Shown here: piece by piece, positions 28,053-36,160 of the stretch | Layout: every line of letters starts with the position of its first letter | Position numbering within the stretch: the first letter of the stretch is position 1 | DNA from: an uncultured PS1 clade bacterium | GTDB taxonomy: Bacteria > Pseudomonadota > Alphaproteobacteria > MED-G09 | Assembly (NCBI GenBank): GCA_902608415.1 | Contig: CACLNZ010000010.1 | Span: 1 to 36,687 of the forward strand | DNA: 36,687 bases | Direction: 5' to 3' | Program-made: the position numbers and the translations under genes | Notes under the pieces: model-generated | What the model saw: only the letters and a program-made list of their open reading frames with translations | Databases searched by the model: none | Told to the model about the DNA's origin: nothing

Positions 28053-28961
28053 ATGAAAATTTTATCAGGAAACATTGACCTAGAAGTAAAAGACTTTGGA
28101 CCTAAAGATAATAACCCATTAATTATGATTTCGGGTTACGGGTCTCAACTTATTGATTGGCCAAAGAGTTTTATTAATAAGTTAATTAAATATAAAATAA
28201 GAGTAATAATATTTGACAATCGCGATGTAGGTTTAAGTCATAAGTTTTCAGGCGAAAGTATTGAAGACCCTAAGTTAATTTGGAGATATTCTTACTCTAA
28301 AGAGAAATTAAATAAAGAAACGAAAAAACCAAAAATTCCATACACACTTACTAATATGGCAGAAGATTGTGTAAATATTTTAGACGCACTAGATATTGAT
28401 AAAGCTCATATTCTCGGCACTTCGATGGGCGGAATGATTGCTCAGCTTGTTGCTTTTAATTTTTCTAAAAGATGTAAAAGCCTTATCTCTGTTATGTCTA
28501 CATCTGGTAATCCAGAATTGCCAAGGCCATCAAGGGAGGTAATAGAAGGACTGAATCATCAACCAAAATCATCAAATAAAGAAGATGTTATAGAAAACAA
28601 TCTTATGACAAGAAAATTATGGGCATCTCCAAAATTTTCAACCTCCGAAGGAATATTAAAAGAAAATTTTTCCTATCGTTATGACAGGATGTATTACCCT
28701 GAAGGGCTAATTAGGCAATATGCCGCTATAGGTGATGATGGAGATAGATCTAAAAGATTACAGAAAATTGCTGTCCCAACTCTGGTATTGCATGGGGCTT
28801 CAGATAATCTTGTTCCTGTTGAAGCTGGAATAGATACACAAAGAAATATTTCAGGGTCTAAAATTGAAATCCTTGACGGATGGGGACACGATCTTCCTGA
28901 AGGTACTCATGATTGGATAGTGGATAAGATACATAATCACATAAAATCTTGTAACGAATAA
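28053..28961 (+). CDS. Alpha/beta hydrolase
   Basis: 'FDNRDVGLSHKF', 'ILGTSMGGMIAQLVA', 'PTLVLHGASDNLVPVEAG', 'GWGHDLPE'. Confidence 0.93.
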   Translation: MKILSGNIDLEVKDFGPKDNNPLIMISGYGSQLIDWPKSFINKLIKYKIRVIIFDNRDVGLSHKFSGESIEDPKLIWRYSYSKEKLNKETKKPKIPYTLTNMAEDCVNILDALDIDKAHILGTSMGGMIAQLVAFNFSKRCKSLISVMSTSGNPELPRPSREVIEGLNHQPKSSNKEDVIENNLMTRKLWASPKFSTSEGILKENFSYRYDRMYYPEGLIRQYAAIGDDGDRSKRLQKIAVPTLVLHGASDNLVPVEAGIDTQRNISGSKIEILDGWGHDLPEGTHDWIVDKIHNHIKSCNE

Positions 28962-28963
28962 AA

Positions 28964-29719
28964 TTAATTCTTAAAAAGAATTACCACCCTTTTCCACCTA
29001 TAATAAGCTAATATTAAGGCTGTAATTAATCCCGTTAGCGCGCCAGTAAAATGTCTTCGAATGAAATAATATTTTATAAAGGCAAGAGGAAACTCAATAA
29101 AAATTCTTAAAAATAAAAATATCTTATTTTTATCATTCAAAGTTTTTGATTGAAGTTGAATATAGCTCTCCTCCTTTTCAATTAGATGCTTAAATGATCT
29201 TACGGAATTATGATAAATATGATTTTTAAAATAAAAAACTTTTGAATTGTTTGTTTGTACTGAATCATGAACAGGTGAATTTGAAAACCTTCCAAATCTT
29301 TTATTGTATAATCTTACGCATTGATGAGAGGCAGAGAAAAGTCTAGGCCTTTTCCAATTTGGATAGATCGGGGTGACTTTCATTGAGAAGAAATTGTAAC
29401 CATCATTATTATTATCAAAAGTTTGTAGTATTTCTGATTTAATTTCATCAGATAAATATTCATCTGCATCAAGGTTAAGCAACCATTCATTTCTCGTACA
29501 ATCTTCGCCGAAACGTTTTTGTGGACCGTAACCGTTCCATGTATTGAAAAAAACTTTGCAACCTAATTGTTTAGCTAAATCTTGTGTGCCATCTGTTGAC
29601 CCAGAATCAATAACAATTACTTCATCAACAAAGTCTATAACAGATTCAATCGTATTAGTTATTCTGTCAGATTCATCTTGAGCAATTATAAAACAACTAA
29701 TTGGAAGTTTATTATTCAT
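28964..29719 (-). CDS. Family 2 glycosyltransferase (LPS-core WaaE/KdtX-like)
   Basis: 'ISCFIIAQDESDRITNTIESV..VDEVIVIDSGSTDGTQ', 'WLLNLDADEYLS'. Confidence 0.92.
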   Translation of the reverse strand: MNNKLPISCFIIAQDESDRITNTIESVIDFVDEVIVIDSGSTDGTQDLAKQLGCKVFFNTWNGYGPQKRFGEDCTRNEWLLNLDADEYLSDEIKSEILQTFDNNNDGYNFFSMKVTPIYPNWKRPRLFSASHQCVRLYNKRFGRFSNSPVHDSVQTNNSKVFYFKNHIYHNSVRSFKHLIEKEESYIQLQSKTLNDKNKIFLFLRIFIEFPLAFIKYYFIRRHFTGALTGLITALILAYYRWKRVVILFKN

Positions 29720-29732
29720 TTTTTATCCTAAA

Positions 29733-29764
29733 CCATCTTAATATTAACATATAATTTAAGATGG
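29733..29764. promoter_or_regulatory. 9-bp inverted repeat in a divergent intergenic region, with TATAAT in the spacer
   Basis: CCATCTTAA (29733-29741) - tattaacatataat - TTAAGATGG (29756-29764), between the GT2 gene (-) and the quinoprotein gene (+). Confidence 0.5.
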
Positions 29765-29812
29765 ATTATTATTTTATTATGTCATAATATTTCTATAACT
29801 ATGGGGATTTTA

Positions 29813-31735
29813 ATGAAGATTTTTATATTAATTTTTTGCTTATTTTTTTCAAATTTTTTAAACGCTGAAAAAATTAATAATAATGAACAAGATTATGTAA
29901 TAGACGAAGATGCTAGAGTTAGAGAATCAACTGATGAGTTAATCGTTAGAGAAATTACTATTGATCCTGAAACACACCCAGGTAATGCTCTCTATCACGA
30001 TAATTGTGCAATTTGTCATGACGGATCTATACAAAAAGCACCAGCAGTTAATTGGCTTGAAATGCTTATTCCTCAGGCTTTATTTAGAACAATGAATGAT
30101 GGTATAATGGCAGAACAATCTGCTCATTTATCAGAAGAAGAAAAAATACAAATTGTTGAATATATTGTAAGAAAAGATAGAAAGGATTTTCCAAAAGAAG
30201 CAGAACTTAATTATTGTAAATCAAATAGAATGCAATTTGACTTAAGAGAGGCTCCTGCACCTTATGGCTGGGGTTATAATACATCTAGATTCATTCCTAA
30301 AAATTCTGGAAAAATTGATTCCAAGAATGTTAAGAATTTAAAACTTAAATGGGCGTTCGGTTTCCCGTATTCTCAGAGGGCTCGATCCCAACCACTTTTT
30401 GCCATGGGTTCAATTTTCGTTGGAAGCCAATCTGGTGACATATATGCACTAGATGTTGAGACTGGTTGTGTAAAATGGAACTTCTCTGCATCTGCTGAGG
30501 TACGCACTGGTATAATCATGGATGAATGGAAAAATGGTACGAAACCAAAGAGGCGTCCATACATTTATTTTGGTGATATACTTGCAAATGAATATGCTCT
30601 CGATGCACAAACTGGTGAATTAATTTGGAAAATCAAAACTGATGATCATCCTAACGCTACTAGAACAGCCACTTCTGCAAAATTTGAAGATATTTTGTTT
30701 GTTCCAGTTTCTGGTCTAGAAGTTATTCCCGCATTTAATAATGATTATGAATGTTGCACTTTTCGGGGAGGTCTTTTGGCAGTAAAAGCTGATACTGGTG
30801 AAATTTTATGGAAAAAATATTCAATTCCTGTTCCTGCAAAATACTCAGGTACAACATCTGTTGGTACAAGAATGTTTGGACCATCAGGTGCGCCAATATG
30901 GACATCTCCCAATATAGATAAAAAGAGGCGATATATTTACATCGGAACTGGTGAAAATTATTCAACTCCTGCTGACGATTCTTCCGATGCTATTATTGCT
31001 TATAATATTGATACAGGTGAAGAAGTTTGGAGAAGACAAACATTAGCTGGGGATGCATGGAATCTTGCTTGTATGGGAAAAGGTTTACCAAATTGTCCCG
31101 AGGAAAATGGTCCAGATATGGATTATTCAGCAAGCTCTATTCTTATAGATTTAGGCGATAGAGATATACTTGTTGCTGGTCAAAAATCAGGATCTGTTTA
31201 CGGAATAAATCCTGATAATGGTGAAATAATCTGGTCAAAAGTTGTTTCAGGTGGTGGTACTCAAGGTGGTATTCATTTTGGCATGGCTTCTGAAGGTGAT
31301 GTTTTATATGTACCATTAAATGATATGAAAGATACTCTTGATGGAAAAGTATGGTTAAATAGAAAACCTGGTATGCATTCACTTAATACTGAAACAGGTA
31401 ATATTTTATGGTCAAAAATTACCGATACGGAATGCAAAGAAATAGATATTAATTGTGATCCTGGAATTTCTGCCGCAGTAACTGCTATTCCTGGTGCAGT
31501 CATTGCAGGACATCTTGATGGAATGATAAGAGTTTATGATAAAGATAATGGAGATATTCTCTGGAGCTTTAATTCTTTAGGAGATTATGAAAGTATTTCT
31601 GGAACTCCAGCATCTGGGGGGAGTTTTAGTGGATCAGGTCCCTCGATTAGAAATGGTTATATGGCTATAAATTCAGGATATGGCATATATAATCATATGC
31701 CTGGTAATGCACTGTTACTGTTTACAATTGATTAG
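29813..31735 (+). CDS. PQQ-binding quinoprotein dehydrogenase with N-terminal cytochrome c domain
   Basis: Signal peptide; 'ALYHDNCAICHDG' heme motif; repeated beta-propeller blades ('GDIYALDVETGCVKWNF', 'AYNIDTGEEVWRRQT', 'GINPDNGEIIWSK'). Confidence 0.9.
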   Translation: MKIFILIFCLFFSNFLNAEKINNNEQDYVIDEDARVRESTDELIVREITIDPETHPGNALYHDNCAICHDGSIQKAPAVNWLEMLIPQALFRTMNDGIMAEQSAHLSEEEKIQIVEYIVRKDRKDFPKEAELNYCKSNRMQFDLREAPAPYGWGYNTSRFIPKNSGKIDSKNVKNLKLKWAFGFPYSQRARSQPLFAMGSIFVGSQSGDIYALDVETGCVKWNFSASAEVRTGIIMDEWKNGTKPKRRPYIYFGDILANEYALDAQTGELIWKIKTDDHPNATRTATSAKFEDILFVPVSGLEVIPAFNNDYECCTFRGGLLAVKADTGEILWKKYSIPVPAKYSGTTSVGTRMFGPSGAPIWTSPNIDKKRRYIYIGTGENYSTPADDSSDAIIAYNIDTGEEVWRRQTLAGDAWNLACMGKGLPNCPEENGPDMDYSASSILIDLGDRDILVAGQKSGSVYGINPDNGEIIWSKVVSGGGTQGGIHFGMASEGDVLYVPLNDMKDTLDGKVWLNRKPGMHSLNTETGNILWSKITDTECKEIDINCDPGISAAVTAIPGAVIAGHLDGMIRVYDKDNGDILWSFNSLGDYESISGTPASGGSFSGSGPSIRNGYMAINSGYGIYNHMPGNALLLFTID

Positions 31736-31738
31736 TTT

Positions 31739-32782
31739 CTAAGAGGCGATATTACCATGCTTTTGAAAGGTTTTTTCAATGTCATTCTCTACTTCTTCTG
31801 TCAAATTAACTTCAATTGATGTTACAGCAAGTTTAAGTTGTTCCATGCTTGTTGCACCGATTATATTTGAAGTTACAAAAGGTCTGGTTGTAACAAACTG
31901 GTTTGCCAATTGTGATGGATCAATATTATATTTTTTAGCAATATTAAGGTAAGATTCAATTGCTTCCTCGCTTCCTGCTCCTTCATATCTTTGAAGTCGA
32001 TCAAATAATTCCTTTCTTGATCCTTTTGGCAAATTTCCATTTTGATATTTTCCAGTAAGATAACCTTGAGCAAGAGGTGAGTATGCCAAAAGTCCGACAT
32101 TTTCTCTAAAAGCTATTTCTGAGCCTCCAAATTCAAATATCCTATTAAGTAAATTATAAGCATTTTGAATAGATTGCATCTTAGGTAAATTTTTATCTTT
32201 AGATTGATGAACAAACTCCATTGTTCCCCAGGGAGTTTCATTAGATAATCCAATATTCCTAATTTTACCTATCTTAATTAGTTCAGAAAGCGCATCTAAA
32301 ATAGATTCAATAGAATTAGTTTCTCCTTCGATATGTTGATAATTTATAGAACCACCAAAAAGACTCATTGGTCTGTCTGGCCAGTGAAGTTGATACAAAT
32401 CAATATAATCTGTTTGCAATCTTTCTAGGCTTTTATCAACTGCTTCGAAGATTTGTTTTTTGGTTTGTTCAGTTGGTGTTTCATCATCCCGAAGCCAAGT
32501 GAAAGGAGCTCTCCCACAAACCTTAGTAGCTAGAATAACTTTATCTCTATTTTTTCTTTCATTGAACCAATTGCCAATAATTTTTTCCGTTGATCCCTGA
32601 GTTTCTTTTTTAGGAGGAACTGCGTACATTTCAGCTGTATCAAAGAAGTTTATGCCCATATCAAAAGCATAATCCATCTGTTCAAATCCTTCATCTTGAG
32701 TGTTTTGTTGTCCCCATGTCATTGTACCAAGGCATATTGCGCTTACTTCAATATCAGTAGTACCTAATTTTCTTTTTTCCAT
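31739..32782 (-). CDS. Aldo/keto reductase (Tas-like)
   Basis: 'MEKRKLGTTDIEVSAICLGTMTWGQQN', 'FFDTAEMYAVPP', 'DYIDLYQLHWPDRPM'. Start trimmed from the ORF-track 32923. Confidence 0.95.
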   Translation of the reverse strand: MEKRKLGTTDIEVSAICLGTMTWGQQNTQDEGFEQMDYAFDMGINFFDTAEMYAVPPKKETQGSTEKIIGNWFNERKNRDKVILATKVCGRAPFTWLRDDETPTEQTKKQIFEAVDKSLERLQTDYIDLYQLHWPDRPMSLFGGSINYQHIEGETNSIESILDALSELIKIGKIRNIGLSNETPWGTMEFVHQSKDKNLPKMQSIQNAYNLLNRIFEFGGSEIAFRENVGLLAYSPLAQGYLTGKYQNGNLPKGSRKELFDRLQRYEGAGSEEAIESYLNIAKKYNIDPSQLANQFVTTRPFVTSNIIGATSMEQLKLAVTSIEVNLTEEVENDIEKTFQKHGNIAS

Positions 32783-32850
32783 TTTTCCCTCCAAAAAAAT
32801 ACAAAAAAAGAACATGCTACAAATGAAAAATAAATACAAGTAAACTTTTA

Positions 32851-32898
32851 AGCGACCTAAGCTGGAGGGAGTGATGGATTGTAATTGCTTAGGTCGCT
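32851..32898. repeat. Perfect 12-bp inverted repeat with 24-nt spacer
   Basis: AGCGACCTAAGC (32851-32862) - tggagggagtgatggattgtaatt - GCTTAGGTCGCT (32887-32898). Confidence 0.9.
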
Positions 32899-32951
32899 CT
32901 ATTAATATGGTTATTAATAACATTTTTTTAGTGGGGCAGAGTGACGCATTA

Positions 32952-33028
32952 TGGCGATCCCGATAGGATTCGAACCTATGACCTTCAGATTAGGAATCTG
33001 ACGCTCTATCCTGCTGAGCTACGGGACC
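32952..33028 (-). tRNA. tRNA-Arg (CCT), CCA encoded
   Basis: GGTCCCGTAGCTCAGCAGGATAGAGCGTCAGATTCCTAATCTGAAGGTCATAGGTTCGAATCCTATCGGGATCGCCA; loop TTCCTAA. Confidence 0.97.
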
Positions 33029-33047
33029 TAAGAAATATTAAAATAAC

Positions 33048-34196
33048 TTACTTATTACAAAGTTTTTCGATCCAATTATGGTAATGCTGTTGTATAGGTT
33101 CATTTTTTCCAAATAAAAATTCTGTATTAGCTTTGGAGTGAATAGATTCTTGTATTTTAAAATTTATTGGATAATCTTCATCTATTATTGCGGCTCTACT
33201 TAATTCTGCGAATTCTTCAGCTTTTTTTATTTCTTCTTTTGTTTTTGGTTCCTTTAAACATAAAATATATTGTGTTGTAATAGTTTCTTGTAAATCAGGA
33301 GACGGAAAAATTATAGATACTAAACAGTGCTGATTTTGAATTGCTGAAATTGAAGAATTAGGAAAAACTGAATGAATTAATCTTAAATGATTTTCAGGCT
33401 CCCAATCCTTTTCCTCAATATCAGAGAGCTCATTAATATTCTTTAAACCAAAAGCAAATCTCTGATGAGGACCATAAGTATCATGGGCAATTAAGTTAAC
33501 TATAGTATTTTTTCCAACTGTCTCAGGATGGACCATGTGATGATGATAGCCATCTGTATAACCATCCCAACATATTTTCCACATTGGTCCGTTTATTTTT
33601 ATACTTTTAAAAAGGTGCCAGTTTTTTAAATCAATATCATCCAGTTCTGCATCAAACCCATTCATCCATTTATTAAGATCGTATTTTATATCTGGATTTA
33701 AACATACCCAAATAAATCCAGATCTTTCTTCACAAAATAATTCAGTTAGTTTTATTTTTGATTTATCGATATCGCCAAATGTATCTGACTTAAATATATT
33801 TACTAGATTGCCCGTATTGTTATACATCCAGCCATGATAAGTGCAGTTAAATTTTGATTTTCTTCCACTACCCTCTGGACAAACAGGCGCACCCCTGTGT
33901 TTACAGATATTTATAAATGTTCTAACGATACCATCCTCACCTCTTGTTATAAGCAAGGGAGTATCAATTGCTTTTGTTGCCTTATAAGAATTATTTTTTT
34001 TTAATTCCGCACTTAAAGCTACTGGCACAGGGTGATCATAAAAAACTTTATCAACTTCTGAACTAACAATATCATTGTCAATATAGTGAGCTACTGGTTT
34101 AACCATAATATCATCTGCCTGATCAGTAGTTCCATTTAAGTTATGAGCTAATAACCTCTTTGCAAGGCTTATCATTTTATTTCTATCATGAGCCAT
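33048..34196 (-). CDS. Rieske non-heme iron (ring-hydroxylating-type) oxygenase alpha subunit
   Basis: 'CKHRGAPVCPEGSGRKSKFNCTYHGWMY' Rieske motif; 'DGYTDGYHHHMVHPETV' mononuclear Fe region. Confidence 0.93.
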   Translation of the reverse strand: MAHDRNKMISLAKRLLAHNLNGTTDQADDIMVKPVAHYIDNDIVSSEVDKVFYDHPVPVALSAELKKNNSYKATKAIDTPLLITRGEDGIVRTFINICKHRGAPVCPEGSGRKSKFNCTYHGWMYNNTGNLVNIFKSDTFGDIDKSKIKLTELFCEERSGFIWVCLNPDIKYDLNKWMNGFDAELDDIDLKNWHLFKSIKINGPMWKICWDGYTDGYHHHMVHPETVGKNTIVNLIAHDTYGPHQRFAFGLKNINELSDIEEKDWEPENHLRLIHSVFPNSSISAIQNQHCLVSIIFPSPDLQETITTQYILCLKEPKTKEEIKKAEEFAELSRAAIIDEDYPINFKIQESIHSKANTEFLFGKNEPIQQHYHNWIEKLCNK

Positions 34197-34210
34197 ATAC
34201 TAATTATATA

Positions 34211-35008
34211 CTAAATAATTGTATTTTCAGAGGATGTTTTTCTAGTTGCATCATTAAGAATAATTTCGAGTTTCTCAACAGCATTATAGTCATCTGTTTT
34301 TTCAACAACAGCTACTTCTCGTGCCAGTCTATCTCTTGCAGATTCATATAGCTGTCTTTCTGAGTATGATTGCTCTGGTTGATTGCTGTTCCTGAATAAA
34401 TCTCTCACAACTTCTGTTAATTCGGTTAAAATACCAGAATTAATTTTAGCTTCATACTCTTGTGCACGCCTACTCCACATTGTTCTTCTAACTTTAGGTT
34501 TACCCTTTAATATTTCTAAAGTTTTTTTCATCTCATTACGCGATGAAACCTTTCTAATTCCAATTTCTTTTGCTTTAATTGTTGGAATCTTTAAAGTCAT
34601 TTTCTCTTTATCGAATATTACATTATACATTTCTAATTTTTCTTCAGCTATTTCAAATGTTTGTATATCAGTAATTTCTCCAACTCCGTGTGATGGGTAA
34701 ACTATAAAATCCCCAACTGAATATTGTAATTTAATTTTTTTCGGAGACAATTTCTTCGCAGGTATTTTTTTTGATACAGCTTTCTTTGCAGGTGTTTTCT
34801 TCGTAGCTGTTTTCTTCGTAGCTATTTTCTTCGCAGCTGTTTTCTTCGCAGCTGTTTTCTTCGCAGCTGTTTTCTTCGCAGGTGTTTTCTTTGCAGTTGT
34901 TTTCTTAACAGTTGTTTTTTTTGAAACGGCTTTCTTAGTCTTTACCTTAGAAGAATTACTCTTGGATGTTTTAGATTTTTTTTTATTAACTTGCTTTTTT
35001 GATGTCAT
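34211..35008 (-). CDS. CarD-family transcriptional regulator with Lys/Ala-rich N-terminal tail
   Basis: Core 'YSVGDFIVYPSHGVGEITDIQ...KIPTIKAKEIGIRKV..RRTMWSRRAQEYEAKINSG' is CarD; preceded by repeated KKTAAKKT. Confidence 0.94.
   Translation of the reverse strand: MTSKKQVNKKKSKTSKSNSSKVKTKKAVSKKTTVKKTTAKKTPAKKTAAKKTAAKKTAAKKIATKKTATKKTPAKKAVSKKIPAKKLSPKKIKLQYSVGDFIVYPSHGVGEITDIQTFEIAEEKLEMYNVIFDKEKMTLKIPTIKAKEIGIRKVSSRNEMKKTLEILKGKPKVRRTMWSRRAQEYEAKINSGILTELTEVVRDLFRNSNQPEQSYSERQLYESARDRLAREVAVVEKTDDYNAVEKLEIILNDATRKTSSENTII
34750..34920. repeat. Degenerate 15-bp tandem repeats (consensus on + strand: gctgttttcttcgca) inside the CarD gene
   Basis: About 10 adjacent 15-bp units read directly; encode (K-K-T-A/P-A)n on the minus strand. 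Confidence 0.9.
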
Positions 35009-35077
35009 TTTTAAATTTCCAAAAGTTATGTAGAGGGCGGTGTAGCAAGAAAAGCTATATTTTGCAAGGAATTAGTA

Positions 35078-35416
35078 TTAATCGCCGTCTCCAGGATCTT
35101 CATTAAAGAATTGTTGATATTTATTTTCTATACCGGAAAATTCTTCTGCATCGGAAGGTTTTTCTTTCGCTTCAGTAATATTTGGCCAGATTTCAGAAAA
35201 TTTTTTATTTATCTCTAACCATATTTCTACTCCATCTTTAGTATCTGGATGTATTGCCTCTTCAGGACATTCTGGTTCACAAACACCACAATCAATGCAT
35301 TCATCAGGGTGAATAACAAGCATATTTTCGCCCTCATAAAAACAATCTACAGGGCAGACTTCTACACAGTCCATGTGTTTACATTTAATACATTGTTCAT
35401 CAACAATATAAGTCAT
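35078..35416 (-). CDS. fdxA: 7Fe/8Fe ferredoxin
   Basis: '[55 protein letters not shown]'. Confidence 0.96.
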   Translation of the reverse strand: MTYIVDEQCIKCKHMDCVEVCPVDCFYEGENMLVIHPDECIDCGVCEPECPEEAIHPDTKDGVEIWLEINKKFSEIWPNITEAKEKPSDAEEFSGIENKYQQFFNEDPGDGD

Positions 35417-35418
35417 AA

Positions 35419-35856
35419 TTACTTAAATTCCTTTTTTATCTCTCCTGATTGTTTGTCAGTTATATAGAGTAAACCTGATAATCTTCTTGTAAAATTTGAC
35501 TCAAATGGATCTATATTTCCATCAGCATTCACTATTTTACAGGCCAATCTAAAAATATTTAATTTTAAGTTTTCATCACAATTATCATTAACTATCTTCG
35601 TCCATTTATAGATATCTGCAGAAAAATCTTCCTCTTCAATTGCTCTAGAATATAAATTATCAAATTTATCATCTTCAATATTTAAATCTTTGATTGCGAT
35701 ATCTTTTATCATATCTAACTCTAATTCATCCTTAGTACCGTCAATTGAGGAAGCTCTCAAAAGTATAGCTATAATTGCTATATCGAGATCTGAATTATCA
35801 ATTTTGTCAGTAGCCTTCTCTTCTGTACTGAAAAGTTTTTTTAAAAATTTCATCAT
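35419..35856 (-). CDS. TerB-like family protein
   Basis: '[29 protein letters not shown]' and '[30 protein letters not shown]'. Confidence 0.8.
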   Translation of the reverse strand: MMKFLKKLFSTEEKATDKIDNSDLDIAIIAILLRASSIDGTKDELELDMIKDIAIKDLNIEDDKFDNLYSRAIEEEDFSADIYKWTKIVNDNCDENLKLNIFRLACKIVNADGNIDPFESNFTRRLSGLLYITDKQSGEIKKEFK

Positions 35857-35872
35857 TTTTTTATCTCATCAT

Positions 35873-36160
35873 CTATAAAACTTTGTAATGTTCTTGAGCA
35901 TTTTTATAGTCTAATCTTCTTTTTGTAAAACCATTAACCAAAACAACTAATGTTTGTTTATTAAGATTTATAGTAATTATATCTCCAGATTTTATTTTTA
36001 TAGCTGGTTTATAAATTTTGCATTTATTAATTCTTACATTTCCTTCTTTAATAATTCTTTGAGCGATACTTCTTGTTTTAATAAGCCTAATTCTATAAAG
36101 CCAATTATCAATTCTTTGTTCAGACATCTCAATATTTTTTTGTGTATCTAAATTTCTCAT
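35873..36160 (-). CDS. S4-domain RNA-binding protein (Hsp15-like)
   Basis: 'QRIDNWLYRIRLIKTRSIAQRIIKEGNVRINK'; start ATG overlaps the upstream stop (ATGA). Confidence 0.9.
   Translation of the reverse strand: MRNLDTQKNIEMSEQRIDNWLYRIRLIKTRSIAQRIIKEGNVRINKCKIYKPAIKIKSGDIITINLNKQTLVVLVNGFTKRRLDYKNAQEHYKVL

Noticed and set aside
28966-28982. AATTCTTaaaAAGAATT inverted repeat between the convergent hydrolase and glycosyltransferase genes
   Set aside because: Seven AT-rich base pairs inside the end of a CDS; at this composition it is easily by chance and a weak terminator at best.
30735-31503. Several minus-strand ORFs opposite the quinoprotein dehydrogenase
   Set aside because: Shadow frames of a strongly supported repeat-propeller gene.
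32783-32923. N-terminal extension of the aldo/keto reductase in the ORF track
   Set aside because: The conserved N-terminus MEKRKLGTTDIEVS starts at 32782; the extension reads through the inverted repeat and non-coding gap.
34383-34700. 105-aa plus-strand ORF opposite carD
   Set aside because: Antisense to the conserved CarD core; no recognisable motif.
34750-34920. Could the regular 15-bp repeats be a CRISPR array?
   Set aside because: Units are contiguous, have no spacers, and encode in-frame KKTAA repeats.
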